From positions 1 to 64,000 of the forward strand of contig NZ_BNBC01000002.1 in the NCBI RefSeq assembly GCF_014654675.1: DNA of 64,000 nucleotides, in the 5' to 3' direction. The notes beneath the pieces were generated by a model that saw only the letters and a list, made by a program, of their open reading frames with translations, was not told where the DNA came from and searched no databases. The DNA is from Streptomyces spiralis. GTDB lineage: Bacteria; Actinomycetota; Actinomycetes; Streptomycetales; Streptomycetaceae. Numbering within the stretch: the stretch's first letter is position 1; the number at the start of each line of letters is the position of its first letter. The position numbers and the translations under genes are program-made. Shown piece by piece: positions 25,393 to 33,727 of this stretch.

Positions 25393-25485
25393 ATGAAGAC
25401 GCGCCGGGACGACGAAGAGCGGCGGGACGAGGAAGAGCAGCGGGACGAGGAAGAGCGGCGGGACGAGGACGGAGAGGGCCGGTGA
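25393..25485 (+). CDS. Possible 30-codon charged leader ORF coupled to the GH65 gene
   Basis: ATG at 25393, eight bases after GAGGCGG, opens a 30-codon frame made of three 18-bp tandem repeats (25414-25431, 25432-25449, 25450-25467) coding for EERRDE-like units. Its TGA (25483-25485) overlaps the GH65 ATG (25485-25487). The overlap suggests translational coupling; whether the peptide is made is not known. The repeats alone could also be non-coding. Confidence 0.35.
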   Translation: MKTRRDDEERRDEEEQRDEEERRDEDGEGR

Positions 25486-27881
25486 TGGCGGTGACGGCGG
25501 TGACGACCACCCTGACGGCCGAGACCTGGGAGTACGAGGGCTACGACCCTGCCCAGGAGCGCCTGCGGGAGGCGCTGTGCACGCTGGGCAACGGCTGCTT
25601 CGCCACCCGCGGGGCCCTGCCGGAGTGCGACGCGGACGGCGTGCACTACCCGGGAACCTATGTGGCGGGCTGCTACAACCGGCTCACCTCCGAGGTCGCG
25701 GGCCGTCAGGTCGAGAACGAGGACATGGTCAACCTGCCCAACTGGCTGCCGCTGCGCTTCCGGCTTGCGGACGGCGACTGGCTCACCCCGGACACGGCGA
25801 CCGTCCTCGAGCACCAGCAGATCCTGCACGTGGACTGCGGTCTCCTGGAGCGCCGTACCCGCTTCGGGCTCGGGGAGGGACGGGCGCTGACCGTGCGCCA
25901 GCAGCGGATCGTGCACATGGCCGATCCGCATCTGGCCGCGCTGCGCACCGAGTTCACCGCCGAGGGCTTCACGGCGGACCTCGAGGTCGAGGCGGCGATC
26001 GACGGGGGCGTCACCAATGCCGGGGTGCCCCGCTACCGGGACCTGGACGGCCGTCACCTCACCCATGTGCACACCGGCTCGGCCGAGCCCGGCACGGTGT
26101 GGCTGCGCTGCCGCACCCGTACCTCCGACATCCGGATCGGCATGGCCACCCGGCTGACCGGCGGCGGACCGGTCACGACCCGGCACGAGCATCCGCGCGC
26201 CGTCCAGATGGTGCGCCTGCGAGTGGAGCCCGGCAGCACCGTCACCGTCGACAAGACGGCCGTGGTGCACACCTCGCGCGACCCGGCCATCAGCGACCCG
26301 CGGTGCGCCGCGACCGAACGGGTGGAGACGGCGCCCGGCTTCGACGACCTGCTGCGCAGCCACCGGGCGGCCTGGGACCAGCTGTGGCGCTTGACCGAGA
26401 TCGACGTCCCCGGTGAGCCGGGTCGCATCCTGCGTCTGCACCTGTTCCACGTGCTGCAGACCCTCTCCCCGCACACCGCGGACCTGGACGTCGGCGTGCC
26501 CGCCCGCGGACTGCACGGTGAGGCCTACCGGGGGCACGTCTTCTGGGACGAGCTGTTCGTCCTGCCGTATCTCAACCTGCACCTGCCCGAGGTCTCCCGC
26601 GCCCTGCTGCACTACCGCCACCGGCGCCTGACACAGGCCTGTTCGGCGGCGCGCGCGGCCGGCCGGCGGGGCGCGATGTATCCGTGGCAGAGCGGCAGCG
26701 ACGGCCGGGAGGAGACGCAGCGGCTGCACCTCAATCCACACTCCGGGCGCTGGCTGCCGGATCACTCGCACCTGCAGCGGCACGTCGGCTCGGCCGTCGC
26801 CTACAACGTGTGGCGGTACTGCGAGGCGAGCGGCGACGCCGATTTCCTGCACACTCAGGGCGCCGAGATCCTCCTTCAGGTCGCCCGCTTCTGGGGCGAC
26901 TCGGCCACCTGGGACGAAGGCCTCGGGCGGCACCGCATCCTGGGCGTGATGGGCCCCGACGAGTATCACGACGCCTACCCGGACGCCGACCGGCCCGGCC
27001 TCGACGACAACGCCTACACCAACGTCACGGCCGCCTGGGTGCTCGCCCGCGCCCTGGAGCTGCTGCACGCCCTGCCGGAGCCGCGCCGGCGCGAACTCGT
27101 CGAACGCACCGGCCTCGACGACGCGGAACTGGAACAGTGGGAGGAGATCTCCCGCACGCTGTACGTGCCCTTCCACGACGGCGTCATCAGCCAGTTCGAG
27201 GGATACGGCGACCTGGAGGAACTCGACTGGGCCGGCTACCGCAGGCGCTACGACGACATCCGCCGCCTGGACCGGATCCTGGAGGCCGAGGACGACACCG
27301 TCAACCGCTACAAGGCGTCCAAGCAGGCCGATGTGCTCATGCTCGGCTACCTCTTCTCGCCCTGCGAACTGATCGCGCTGTTCGGCCGGTTGGGCCACCA
27401 CCTCGACGAGGCACTCTGGCAGCGCACCGTCGACCACTACCTGGACCGGACCAGTCACGGCTCAACCCTCAGCGGCCTGGTGCACGGCTGGGTGCTCGCG
27501 CGCTGCCGCCGCTCCGAGGCATGGACCTTCGTCCAGGAGGCCCTGCGCGGCGACGTCGCCGACCTGCAGGGCGGCACCACCGGTGAGGGCATCCACCTCG
27601 GTGCCATGGCCGGCACCCTCGACCTGGTCCAGCGCGGACTGCCCGGCCTGGAGACCCGCGAGGGCGCGCTCCGGCTCGATCCCGCCCCGCTGCCGGAGCT
27701 GTCCTCCTACGGCTTCTCCCTTCGCTACCAGGGTCACTGGGGCGTCCGGCTGCGACTGGAGCACGGCCGGACGGAGATCGCCGTGCCCCACTCCGACCGC
27801 TCACCGATCGACGTCCGCGTGGCCGACCGGGCCGTCCAGGTCCGGCCGGGGGAGACGTGCCACGTGGAACTGCCCGAGTGA
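25485..27881 (+). CDS. Glycoside hydrolase family 65 (disaccharide phosphorylase or hydrolase)
   Basis: 798 residues, full length for GH65. N-terminal beta-sandwich domain (TLGNGCFATRGALPE), helical linker, (alpha/alpha)6 catalytic barrel with the general acid Glu493 in VMGPDEYHDAY, KASKQADVLM, and the phosphate-loop region TSHGSTLS and TGEGIHLGAMAGT. Members phosphorolyse trehalose, maltose, kojibiose or nigerose to beta-glucose-1-phosphate. The usual partner beta-phosphoglucomutase is not in the window. Start ATG 25485 (GTG 25482 also possible). A terminator hairpin follows immediately. Confidence 0.92.
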   Translation: MAVTAVTTTLTAETWEYEGYDPAQERLREALCTLGNGCFATRGALPECDADGVHYPGTYVAGCYNRLTSEVAGRQVENEDMVNLPNWLPLRFRLADGDWLTPDTATVLEHQQILHVDCGLLERRTRFGLGEGRALTVRQQRIVHMADPHLAALRTEFTAEGFTADLEVEAAIDGGVTNAGVPRYRDLDGRHLTHVHTGSAEPGTVWLRCRTRTSDIRIGMATRLTGGGPVTTRHEHPRAVQMVRLRVEPGSTVTVDKTAVVHTSRDPAISDPRCAATERVETAPGFDDLLRSHRAAWDQLWRLTEIDVPGEPGRILRLHLFHVLQTLSPHTADLDVGVPARGLHGEAYRGHVFWDELFVLPYLNLHLPEVSRALLHYRHRRLTQACSAARAAGRRGAMYPWQSGSDGREETQRLHLNPHSGRWLPDHSHLQRHVGSAVAYNVWRYCEASGDADFLHTQGAEILLQVARFWGDSATWDEGLGRHRILGVMGPDEYHDAYPDADRPGLDDNAYTNVTAAWVLARALELLHALPEPRRRELVERTGLDDAELEQWEEISRTLYVPFHDGVISQFEGYGDLEELDWAGYRRRYDDIRRLDRILEAEDDTVNRYKASKQADVLMLGYLFSPCELIALFGRLGHHLDEALWQRTVDHYLDRTSHGSTLSGLVHGWVLARCRRSEAWTFVQEALRGDVADLQGGTTGEGIHLGAMAGTLDLVQRGLPGLETREGALRLDPAPLPELSSYGFSLRYQGHWGVRLRLEHGRTEIAVPHSDRSPIDVRVADRAVQVRPGETCHVELPE

Positions 27882-27883
27882 TG

Positions 27884-27915
27884 CGGCCGTACCGTCCGTG
27901 ATGCCGGTACGGCCG
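27884..27915 (+). terminator. Hairpin after the GH65 gene
   Basis: CGGCCGTACCG (27884-27894) pairs perfectly with CGGTACGGCCG (27905-27915) around ten bases, starting three bases after the stop codon. The rest of the gap up to 28200 is lower in GC and contains no gene; it presumably holds the sigma-factor promoter. Confidence 0.75.
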
Positions 27916-28200
27916 GTGAGGCCGGCCCTCGCGCCCCGGCCGTGTGTCCCGGGTTCCGTCACGCTTTCCCCAGTGCTGGCACGTTTCCGCGTCTGCCGGT
28001 ACGTTTCGGCTGGCCGGATTTATTCGCCAAGGGTTTCTGGAAATCGACCCCACGGCCTCTTTCCTCCGTGAGATTAACACAAAGCGGAACGCCGCGTACC
28101 GCCGTCTGGCCATCTTCACGCGGATGAGTGGACGTCCCCTTCCCTTGTTTGCTGATGTCCCGTGCAGGACATTTTCCGGGGTGACGGGCGGAGGGATTTC

Positions 28201-28737
28201 GTGGACTGTTCTGAAGAGCTCAATCGTGCAAAAGAGTTTCAGCGAGAATTCTCCTGGGATGTCATCGCCGGCCACCGTGAACGCCTGATGCGACTGGTCC
28301 GCCGCCGGCTGCCGAACGCCCAGGACGCGGAGGACTGCGTACAGGAGGCGATGCTCCGGGCTGCCGCGCACGGCAACCTCGACCGCGAGCGAATCGGGCC
28401 CTTTCTGACCTCGGTCGCCCTGCGTCTGTGTGTCGATCACTACCGCGAGCAGGAACGACGCCATCGGTTGCTGCGCCGCGCGGCCGAGGCGCGCGTTCCC
28501 GAACTGCCGGACGAGGGCGTGTGCGACCAGGACTTCGGGCGCTGGCTCCTCGGACAGGTCGATCTGCTGCGCGGACGGGAGCGCCAGGTGGTGCTCGCCC
28601 GCGCCCAGGGGATCTCCACGCTGGAATTCGCGCGCATGCACCAGATCTCGGTCAAAGCCGCCGAGGGTGCTTTCACACGGGGTCGGGCCCGGCTGCGCCT
28701 GGTGTGCGCCCGCGCACTGGACGGCGTCATGGCCTGA
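28201..28737 (+). CDS. ECF-type RNA polymerase sigma factor
   Basis: 178 residues. I chose GTG at 28201, five bases after GGAGGGA, over GTG 28162, which lacks a site. Sigma2: RERLMRLVRRRLPNAQDAED, CVQEAMLRAAAHG (DAEDCVQE is the -10-binding helix). Sigma4: RGRERQVVLARAQGISTLEF, MHQISVKAAEGAFTRGRARL. No anti-sigma gene is adjacent. The AT-richer 5' region and its position ahead of the ANPL protein, ABC1 kinase and putative azoxy operon make it a candidate cluster regulator, though this is inferred. Confidence 0.85.
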   Translation: MDCSEELNRAKEFQREFSWDVIAGHRERLMRLVRRRLPNAQDAEDCVQEAMLRAAAHGNLDRERIGPFLTSVALRLCVDHYREQERRHRLLRRAAEARVPELPDEGVCDQDFGRWLLGQVDLLRGRERQVVLARAQGISTLEFARMHQISVKAAEGAFTRGRARLRLVCARALDGVMA

Positions 28738-28874
28738 AGGGGGGCGCGAGGAATCCGACTTGAATCCACTCCCGGGGTCACGTGAAATTCTGCGGCATCG
28801 GCCCCTGGATTCTCGAGAGCAATTACGTGATGGCACCCCTTTTATTCCGAGGGGCAAAAGAAAGGGAAACGGCC

Positions 28875-29522
28875 GTGGGTAAGAACAACACCCAGGACAC
28901 CATCAAGGACCTCATCGGCGACATCGCCGACAGCACCAAGAAGGCATTCGACGAATTGCTCGACCGGAAGGACGACGACCGCAACTCCGGCGACTGGCTC
29001 GGTGCCCTGAACCCCTACCAGGCGCTCACCGGGCTGCCCGGCGACGTCCTCCGGACGGTCAGCGCGCTCTCAGCCCTGGGCGGAGTGGCCAACCCCGTGG
29101 CCGCGCTGGCCAACGCCGCCAATGCCGCGGCCGGGGGCGGCGCCAACCCGCTCGCCGTGCTGACCGGCGCGGGCGGCAACCCGCTGGCGGCCGTCGCCGG
29201 CGCCGCCAACCCCCTCGCGGCCCTCGCCCCGGCGGCCGCCAACCCGCTCGGCGCCCTGACCGGCGCGGCGGGTGCCGCGAACCCGCTCGGGGCCCTGTCG
29301 GGCGGTGCGAACCCCCTCGCCGCGCTCGGCCAGGTCGCGGGCGGCGCCGCCTCGGCCGTCTCGGGAGCGGCGGACGTCGCCTCGGGGCTGGCCCAGCTGC
29401 CGGGCCAGCTCGCCCAGCTCACCGAGCTCGTCGCCAACCTGGCGAGCGTGCTGGAGAACGTCCAGAAGGTCGCCGGGCCGCTCGCCGGCGCAACCACGCC
29501 CGCCGCCCGCAAGGGCAGCTGA
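28875..29522 (+). CDS. Alanine-rich protein with ANPL repeats, unknown function
   Basis: 215 residues from GTG at 28875. Residues 1-40 are a charged amphipathic helix (IKDLIGDIADSTKKAFDELL). Residues 46-150 hold eight NP motifs (LNPY, then ANPL/GNPL-type at about 73, 91, 102, 112, 123, 136, 146) spaced 10-18 apart in Ala/Gly/Leu. Residues 165-205 form a predicted amphipathic helix. No signal peptide. The build recalls phasins or other lipid-surface proteins, but I do not recognise a family. It lies between the sigma factor and an ABC1 kinase, and a hairpin follows. Confidence 0.75.
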   Translation: MGKNNTQDTIKDLIGDIADSTKKAFDELLDRKDDDRNSGDWLGALNPYQALTGLPGDVLRTVSALSALGGVANPVAALANAANAAAGGGANPLAVLTGAGGNPLAAVAGAANPLAALAPAAANPLGALTGAAGAANPLGALSGGANPLAALGQVAGGAASAVSGAADVASGLAQLPGQLAQLTELVANLASVLENVQKVAGPLAGATTPAARKGS

Positions 29523-29545
29523 ACCCGTCCCCGGCGCCCCGCGCA

Positions 29546-29574
29546 CACCGGGCGGACACACCTCCCGCCCGGTG
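29546..29574 (+). terminator. Hairpin after the ANPL-repeat gene
   Basis: CACCGGGCGG (29546-29555) pairs exactly with CCGCCCGGTG (29565-29574). It could terminate the ANPL message or separate it from the ABC1 kinase gene. Confidence 0.65.
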
Positions 29575-29625
29575 CAGGACCGGCAGAACCGACATGTCCC
29601 GTCAGACATCAGGAGGTTGCGGCAC

Positions 29626-31179
29626 ATGAGTGCCCCGCTCGGCAGCCGGCTACGGCTGGTGGTGAAGGTGCTGGGAAGCCTCGTCACCGACGAGGTCGGC
29701 CAACTGGCGCGATCCCGTCGGCAGTCCGGACGGGACCGGGCCTCCCCGGACGCGGACGCGCGCCCCGGCGAGGACGGGGCCCGCCGCGCGCGAGCGGTCC
29801 GCCAGGCCCTGGAGAGCCTCGGCCCGTTCTACGTCAAACTCGGGCAGATCCTGTCCACCCGCCCCGACATGGTGCCCCCCACCATGATCGCCGAACTGCA
29901 GAACCTCCACGACCAGGTCGACGTCCAGCCGTTCTCCGTCTTCGAACCCGTGCTGGCGCAGGAACTCGGCCCGGACTGGAAACTGTGCTTCGACGACGTC
30001 GACACCACCCGCCCGCTCGGCGCCGCCTCGCTGGCCCAGGTCTACCAGGTGCGGCTGCCCGGTGGACGGCCCGCCGTCATCAAGGTCCAGCGCCCCGGCA
30101 TCCGGGACGCCGTACGCGCCGACATGGCCCTGATGCGCAAGGCGTCGCGGATCGTGGCGCGCACCGCACCCCGCTTCAACGAGGTCATCGACGTCGAGGC
30201 GATGCTCGACTCCATCTTCGACGCCATGGAGCCCGAACTCGACTTCACCGGCGAGGCCCGCAACATGGACGAGGCCCGCGAGAACATCCGCCGCTACCCG
30301 ACCCTTGAGGTGCCCCGCGTCGTGCACGCCACACCCAAGGTGCTGGTGCAGTCGCTCGCGCCCGGCAGCTCCGTGCGCCACGTCGACCGGCGGATGTTCA
30401 GCGAGCGGGAGCGCATGGACATCGGCAAGGACCTGCTGCGCTTCATGTACCGGGGCTACTTCGTCGACCGGATGTTCCACGCCGACCCGCACGCCGGCAA
30501 CGTCTTCGCCCAGCCCGGCGGCCCGGCCACCCTCATCGACTGGGGCATGGTCGGCCGGCTCGACCGGCGCACCAGCCTGCGGCTCCTGCCGCTGCTGATG
30601 TCCATCGCGCAGAACGACGGCCACGGGCTGGCCTGGGCCTGGGCGGACATGGGCCGGGTCACCGCCTGGTCCAACCTGCCTGCCTTCGCCTCCGACATGG
30701 CCGCCCTGGTGCCCAAGGTCGCCACCGCCTCCCTGGAGGACATCAACTTCGGGGTGTCCCTGACCACCGTCCTGGAGAAGGCCACCCGACGGGGCATCGG
30801 ATCCGCGCCGTCCATCTCCCTGCTCGGCAAGTCCTTCGCCAACCTCGAAGGGTCGGTGCGCTGCCTGGCACCGGACATCGCCCTCGCGGAGGTCTTCAAG
30901 GCGGAGGTGCGCGGCATCATCGTCTCCCTGCTGCGCGAGTACTTCTCCCTCGACCAGGTCGCCCGCAACACCATGGACCTGCTCACGGCCGTGACCTCCG
31001 GCCCCGAGCAGTGGCGCGGGGTGCTCGCCGACGCCGCCAACCGCCGCTTCGCCCTCCAGGTCAACGAGCCGTACACCCCCGCCGCCATGGGCGGTCAGCG
31101 CCCGTGGTCGCCCTCGCGCGGCCTGATGGCGCTGGGCGCGGCGGCCCTCCTGCTCGACCGGCGCCGCTCGCCGCGCTGA
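29626..31179 (+). CDS. ABC1/UbiB-family atypical protein kinase
   Basis: 517 residues from ATG 29626 with AGGAGG ten bases upstream. Family hallmarks: the KxGQ motif FYVKLGQILSTRPD, the Ala-rich nucleotide loop PLGAASLAQVYQ, VIKVQRPG with the Lys, EARNMDEAR, FHADPHAGN (catalytic) and LIDWGMVG (metal Asp). A C-terminal hydrophobic segment (LMALGAAALLL) could anchor it in the membrane. UbiB-like ATPases promote lipid or quinone biosynthesis. Here it precedes enzymes acting on fatty chains, so it might assist extraction of a lipid intermediate, an inference only. Confidence 0.9.
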   Translation: MSAPLGSRLRLVVKVLGSLVTDEVGQLARSRRQSGRDRASPDADARPGEDGARRARAVRQALESLGPFYVKLGQILSTRPDMVPPTMIAELQNLHDQVDVQPFSVFEPVLAQELGPDWKLCFDDVDTTRPLGAASLAQVYQVRLPGGRPAVIKVQRPGIRDAVRADMALMRKASRIVARTAPRFNEVIDVEAMLDSIFDAMEPELDFTGEARNMDEARENIRRYPTLEVPRVVHATPKVLVQSLAPGSSVRHVDRRMFSERERMDIGKDLLRFMYRGYFVDRMFHADPHAGNVFAQPGGPATLIDWGMVGRLDRRTSLRLLPLLMSIAQNDGHGLAWAWADMGRVTAWSNLPAFASDMAALVPKVATASLEDINFGVSLTTVLEKATRRGIGSAPSISLLGKSFANLEGSVRCLAPDIALAEVFKAEVRGIIVSLLREYFSLDQVARNTMDLLTAVTSGPEQWRGVLADAANRRFALQVNEPYTPAAMGGQRPWSPSRGLMALGAAALLLDRRRSPR

Positions 31180-31272
31180 CCTCGCGCCGGCCATCGGCCC
31201 GGCACACGCACCTCGCGCCACGACGCGACGTACCAGCTCCCTCGTACCACTTCCCGCGAAGGATCCCGACGC

Positions 31273-32172
31273 ATGCCCAACTTCCCTCAGCACGACGACA
31301 CCTCTCACGGGCACGAGAGCGCGCCGTCACCCGCCGACGCGCTCGACGGCGTCTCCGGGACGGCCCTGTGGACCGTCCGGATGCGGGCCCAGGAGTCCGT
31401 CCGGGCCGACGCCCTCTTCGAGGATCCGCTGGCGGCCGAGTTCCTGGCCCGCGCCCGGAAGGCGGGCAGCCCGCCGGGCAGAGGTGTGCTCCAGCAGGTA
31501 CTGCCCGACTGGCTGGCGGTACGCACCCGGTTCTTCGACGACCACCTCCTCGCCGTCACCCGCGCGGGCCGCTCGCAGGTGGTCCTGCTGGGGGCGGGGC
31601 TCGACACCCGCGCCCACCGGCTCGACTGGCCCGCGGGTGTCCACCTCTTCGAGGTCGACCTGCCGGCCGTGCACGCCTTCAAGGAGCGGATCGTCGCCGG
31701 CCACCCCCCGGCCGTCGCCCGCCGCGTCCCGGTCGCCGCCGACCTGCTCGCCGACTGGCGCGGCCCGCTGCTCTCCGCCGGGTTCGACCCCGGCCGGCCC
31801 ACCGCCTGGCTGTGCGAGGGACTCCTGTTCTACCTGGCGCCCGAGGCCGTGGACCGGCTGGTCGCCGTCGCGAGCGAACTGTCCGCACCCGGCAGCACGC
31901 TGGGCGCCGAGTGCCTGAACGCCGACGCCGCCGACTCGCCCTTCGTCCGCCCCTGGCTGGAGGCCCTGTCCGGCTCGGGCACACCGTGGGTGTGGCACCT
32001 CGCCGACGCCGACCACTGGTGGGGCGAGCGCGGCTGGCAGGCTCAGGTCGCCGACCTGCTCGCCCTGCCGTACGCCGTCGAGCGCTTCGCCCCCCACCTG
32101 GCCGCCCATCCCGGCCTGGAGAAGCAGAGCATGCTCCTGGTGACCGCCACCCGGCCGGCCGGCGGACGGTGA
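31273..32172 (+). CDS. SAM-dependent methyltransferase, leucine-carboxyl-methyltransferase-like (TIGR00027 type)
   Basis: 299 residues. DALFEDPLAAEFL, VLLGAGLDTRAHRLDW (SAM loop), FEVDLPAVHAFK (acidic ribose ligand) and WLCEGLLFYLAPEAV are the hallmarks of this actinobacterial LCMT-like family, whose members methylate carboxyl or hydroxyl groups. First gene of the plus operon: its stop overlaps the next start in GTGA. If the cluster makes an azoxy amino-acid derivative, this enzyme is the natural candidate for methyl-ester formation. The assignment is by context. Confidence 0.85.
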   Translation: MPNFPQHDDTSHGHESAPSPADALDGVSGTALWTVRMRAQESVRADALFEDPLAAEFLARARKAGSPPGRGVLQQVLPDWLAVRTRFFDDHLLAVTRAGRSQVVLLGAGLDTRAHRLDWPAGVHLFEVDLPAVHAFKERIVAGHPPAVARRVPVAADLLADWRGPLLSAGFDPGRPTAWLCEGLLFYLAPEAVDRLVAVASELSAPGSTLGAECLNADAADSPFVRPWLEALSGSGTPWVWHLADADHWWGERGWQAQVADLLALPYAVERFAPHLAAHPGLEKQSMLLVTATRPAGGR

Positions 32173-32645
32173 CCGCGATGGACGGCCACAACCTCTGCCA
32201 GACCCCCACCACCTACCGGCTGCTGCGCCTGGAGTACCTGCTCGGGCTGTTCGTGGCCGCCGGGTTCTTCCTCGCCCACCTCGCCGAGGTGCGCTGGTGG
32301 GTCGCCGCCGTGCTCTTCCTCTACGTCGACCTCATCGGCTACGTCCCCGGCGCCGTCGCCTACCACCGCAGTCCCGACCGGCGCATCCCCCGCGTCTACT
32401 ACGTGCTCTACAACACCATGCACAGCCTGAGCGTGCAGGGCGCCGTCCTCGGCGCCTGGGTCCTGCTGCACGGCTGGGAGTGGGCGCTGCTGGTGCTGCC
32501 GATCCACCTCTTCGGCGACCGCGCCCTGTTCGGCAACTTCGTCAAGTCCTTCACCGTGTCCTTCGAACCCCGCCCGCACCCCTCGGTCCAGTCCGCGCTG
32601 CGGGACTTCGCCTCCGTACCCTGGCACCAGGCGGCCACCCGATGA
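32169..32645 (+). CDS. Small integral membrane protein (VlmO-like candidate; DUF4260-like)
   Basis: 158 residues from GTG 32169 overlapping the upstream stop (ATG 32178 is the alternative). Four helices; conserved-looking elements are RLLRLEYLLGL, WWVAAVLFLYVDLIGYVPG, YNTMHSLS and PIHLFGDRALFGNF. The pattern recalls the DUF4260 family. The valanimycin pathway uses a membrane protein, VlmO, to form the N-N bond. This protein has similar size, is a membrane protein, and overlaps by ATGA with a VlmA-like gene. I could not check homology, so the functional call is tentative. Confidence 0.6.
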   Translation: MTAMDGHNLCQTPTTYRLLRLEYLLGLFVAAGFFLAHLAEVRWWVAAVLFLYVDLIGYVPGAVAYHRSPDRRIPRVYYVLYNTMHSLSVQGAVLGAWVLLHGWEWALLVLPIHLFGDRALFGNFVKSFTVSFEPRPHPSVQSALRDFASVPWHQAATR

Positions 32646-33685
32646 GCACCCGGCAGGCACGCCCGACACCGCGGCCCCCGCGGGCCCTCACCGACCACGA
32701 GGCCTACGCCATGCTGCGCCGCCACGCCGGCCACAGCAGCGCCTTCCTCGCCCTGAACGCGGGCAACCACCGCTTCCGGGGGGCCGGCATCGACGGATTC
32801 GTGCCCTACCGGGAGGGCGGCCGACGGCACCTGTTCGCGCTGGGCGGACCGGTCTGCGCCGCGCGCGACCAGGAGCTGCTGCTCACCGCCCTGCTGGCGA
32901 AGGCCGCGAGCGACGGCCGCAGGGTCACCGCCGTCCAGCTCTCCCGCACGGCGGCCGAACTGCACGCCCGCCACGGCTTCACCGTCAACCAGTTCGGCGC
33001 CTCCTTCAGCATCCACCTCGACGGCTACGGCCTCGGCGGGCAGCGCATGGTCAAGGTGCGCAACATGGTCAACCGGGCGCGCCGGGAGGGCGTGACCGTC
33101 ACCGAGGTGACCGCCGCCGAGCGCGACGGACCGATCGTCACCGCCGCGCTCGACGCCGTGGACCGGGCCTGGCTGCGGGACAAGGGCCGCCATGTGAAGG
33201 AACTGGACTTCCTCATCGGCGAACGCGGCGGCCCCGGGGCACCGCACCGTCGGCTGTTCACCGCCCGGCACGCCGGACGGACGGTCGCCTACGTGTCGTA
33301 CTCGCCCGTCTTCGGCGAACGCGCGGGATGGCTCTACGACCTGACGCGGCGCCGGCCGGAGGCACCGCCTGGCACCGTCGAGCTGGTCTTCGCCACGGCG
33401 CTGCGCCGCTTCCAGGACGAGGACTGCGCCTGGCTGCACCTGGGCTTCACCCCCTTCGTGCAACTCCGTCGGGACGCCTGCGACTTCGGGCCCACCAGCG
33501 GTGCGCTGCGGCGCTGTCTGGAGCTGGTGGCGGCCAAGGGCCGGGCGATCTACCCGGCGGCCACCCAGGAGTCCTTCAAGCTCAAATGGCGGCCGCAGCA
33601 GATCGAACCGGAGTACCTGGCCTTCCAGGGCGGAGTGACTCCCGGCGCCGTATGGCGCCTCATGCGGCTGACGAAGGCCGTCTGA
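32642..33685 (+). CDS. DUF2156/LPG-synthase-C-domain aminoacyltransferase (VlmA-like candidate)
   Basis: 347 residues from ATG 32642, overlapping the previous stop. Tandem GNAT-like fold as in the soluble half of MprF: FLALNAGNHRFRG, FVPYREGGRRHLFALGGPV, VKVRNMVNRARREGV, GWLYDLTRRRPEAPPG, FTPFVQL and a final FKLKWRPQQIEPEYLAF. MprF-type domains move an aminoacyl group from tRNA to a lipid head group. In valanimycin biosynthesis VlmA transfers a seryl group from tRNA to an alkyl-hydroxylamine, and as I recall it is of this family. No transmembrane flippase is attached, in keeping with a soluble biosynthetic role. Confidence 0.75.
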   Translation: MSTRQARPTPRPPRALTDHEAYAMLRRHAGHSSAFLALNAGNHRFRGAGIDGFVPYREGGRRHLFALGGPVCAARDQELLLTALLAKAASDGRRVTAVQLSRTAAELHARHGFTVNQFGASFSIHLDGYGLGGQRMVKVRNMVNRARREGVTVTEVTAAERDGPIVTAALDAVDRAWLRDKGRHVKELDFLIGERGGPGAPHRRLFTARHAGRTVAYVSYSPVFGERAGWLYDLTRRRPEAPPGTVELVFATALRRFQDEDCAWLHLGFTPFVQLRRDACDFGPTSGALRRCLELVAAKGRAIYPAATQESFKLKWRPQQIEPEYLAFQGGVTPGAVWRLMRLTKAV

Positions 33686-33727
33686 GACCGCGCGGCGCCC
33701 GCCTCCATCGTGATCAGAAAGGCAGAC

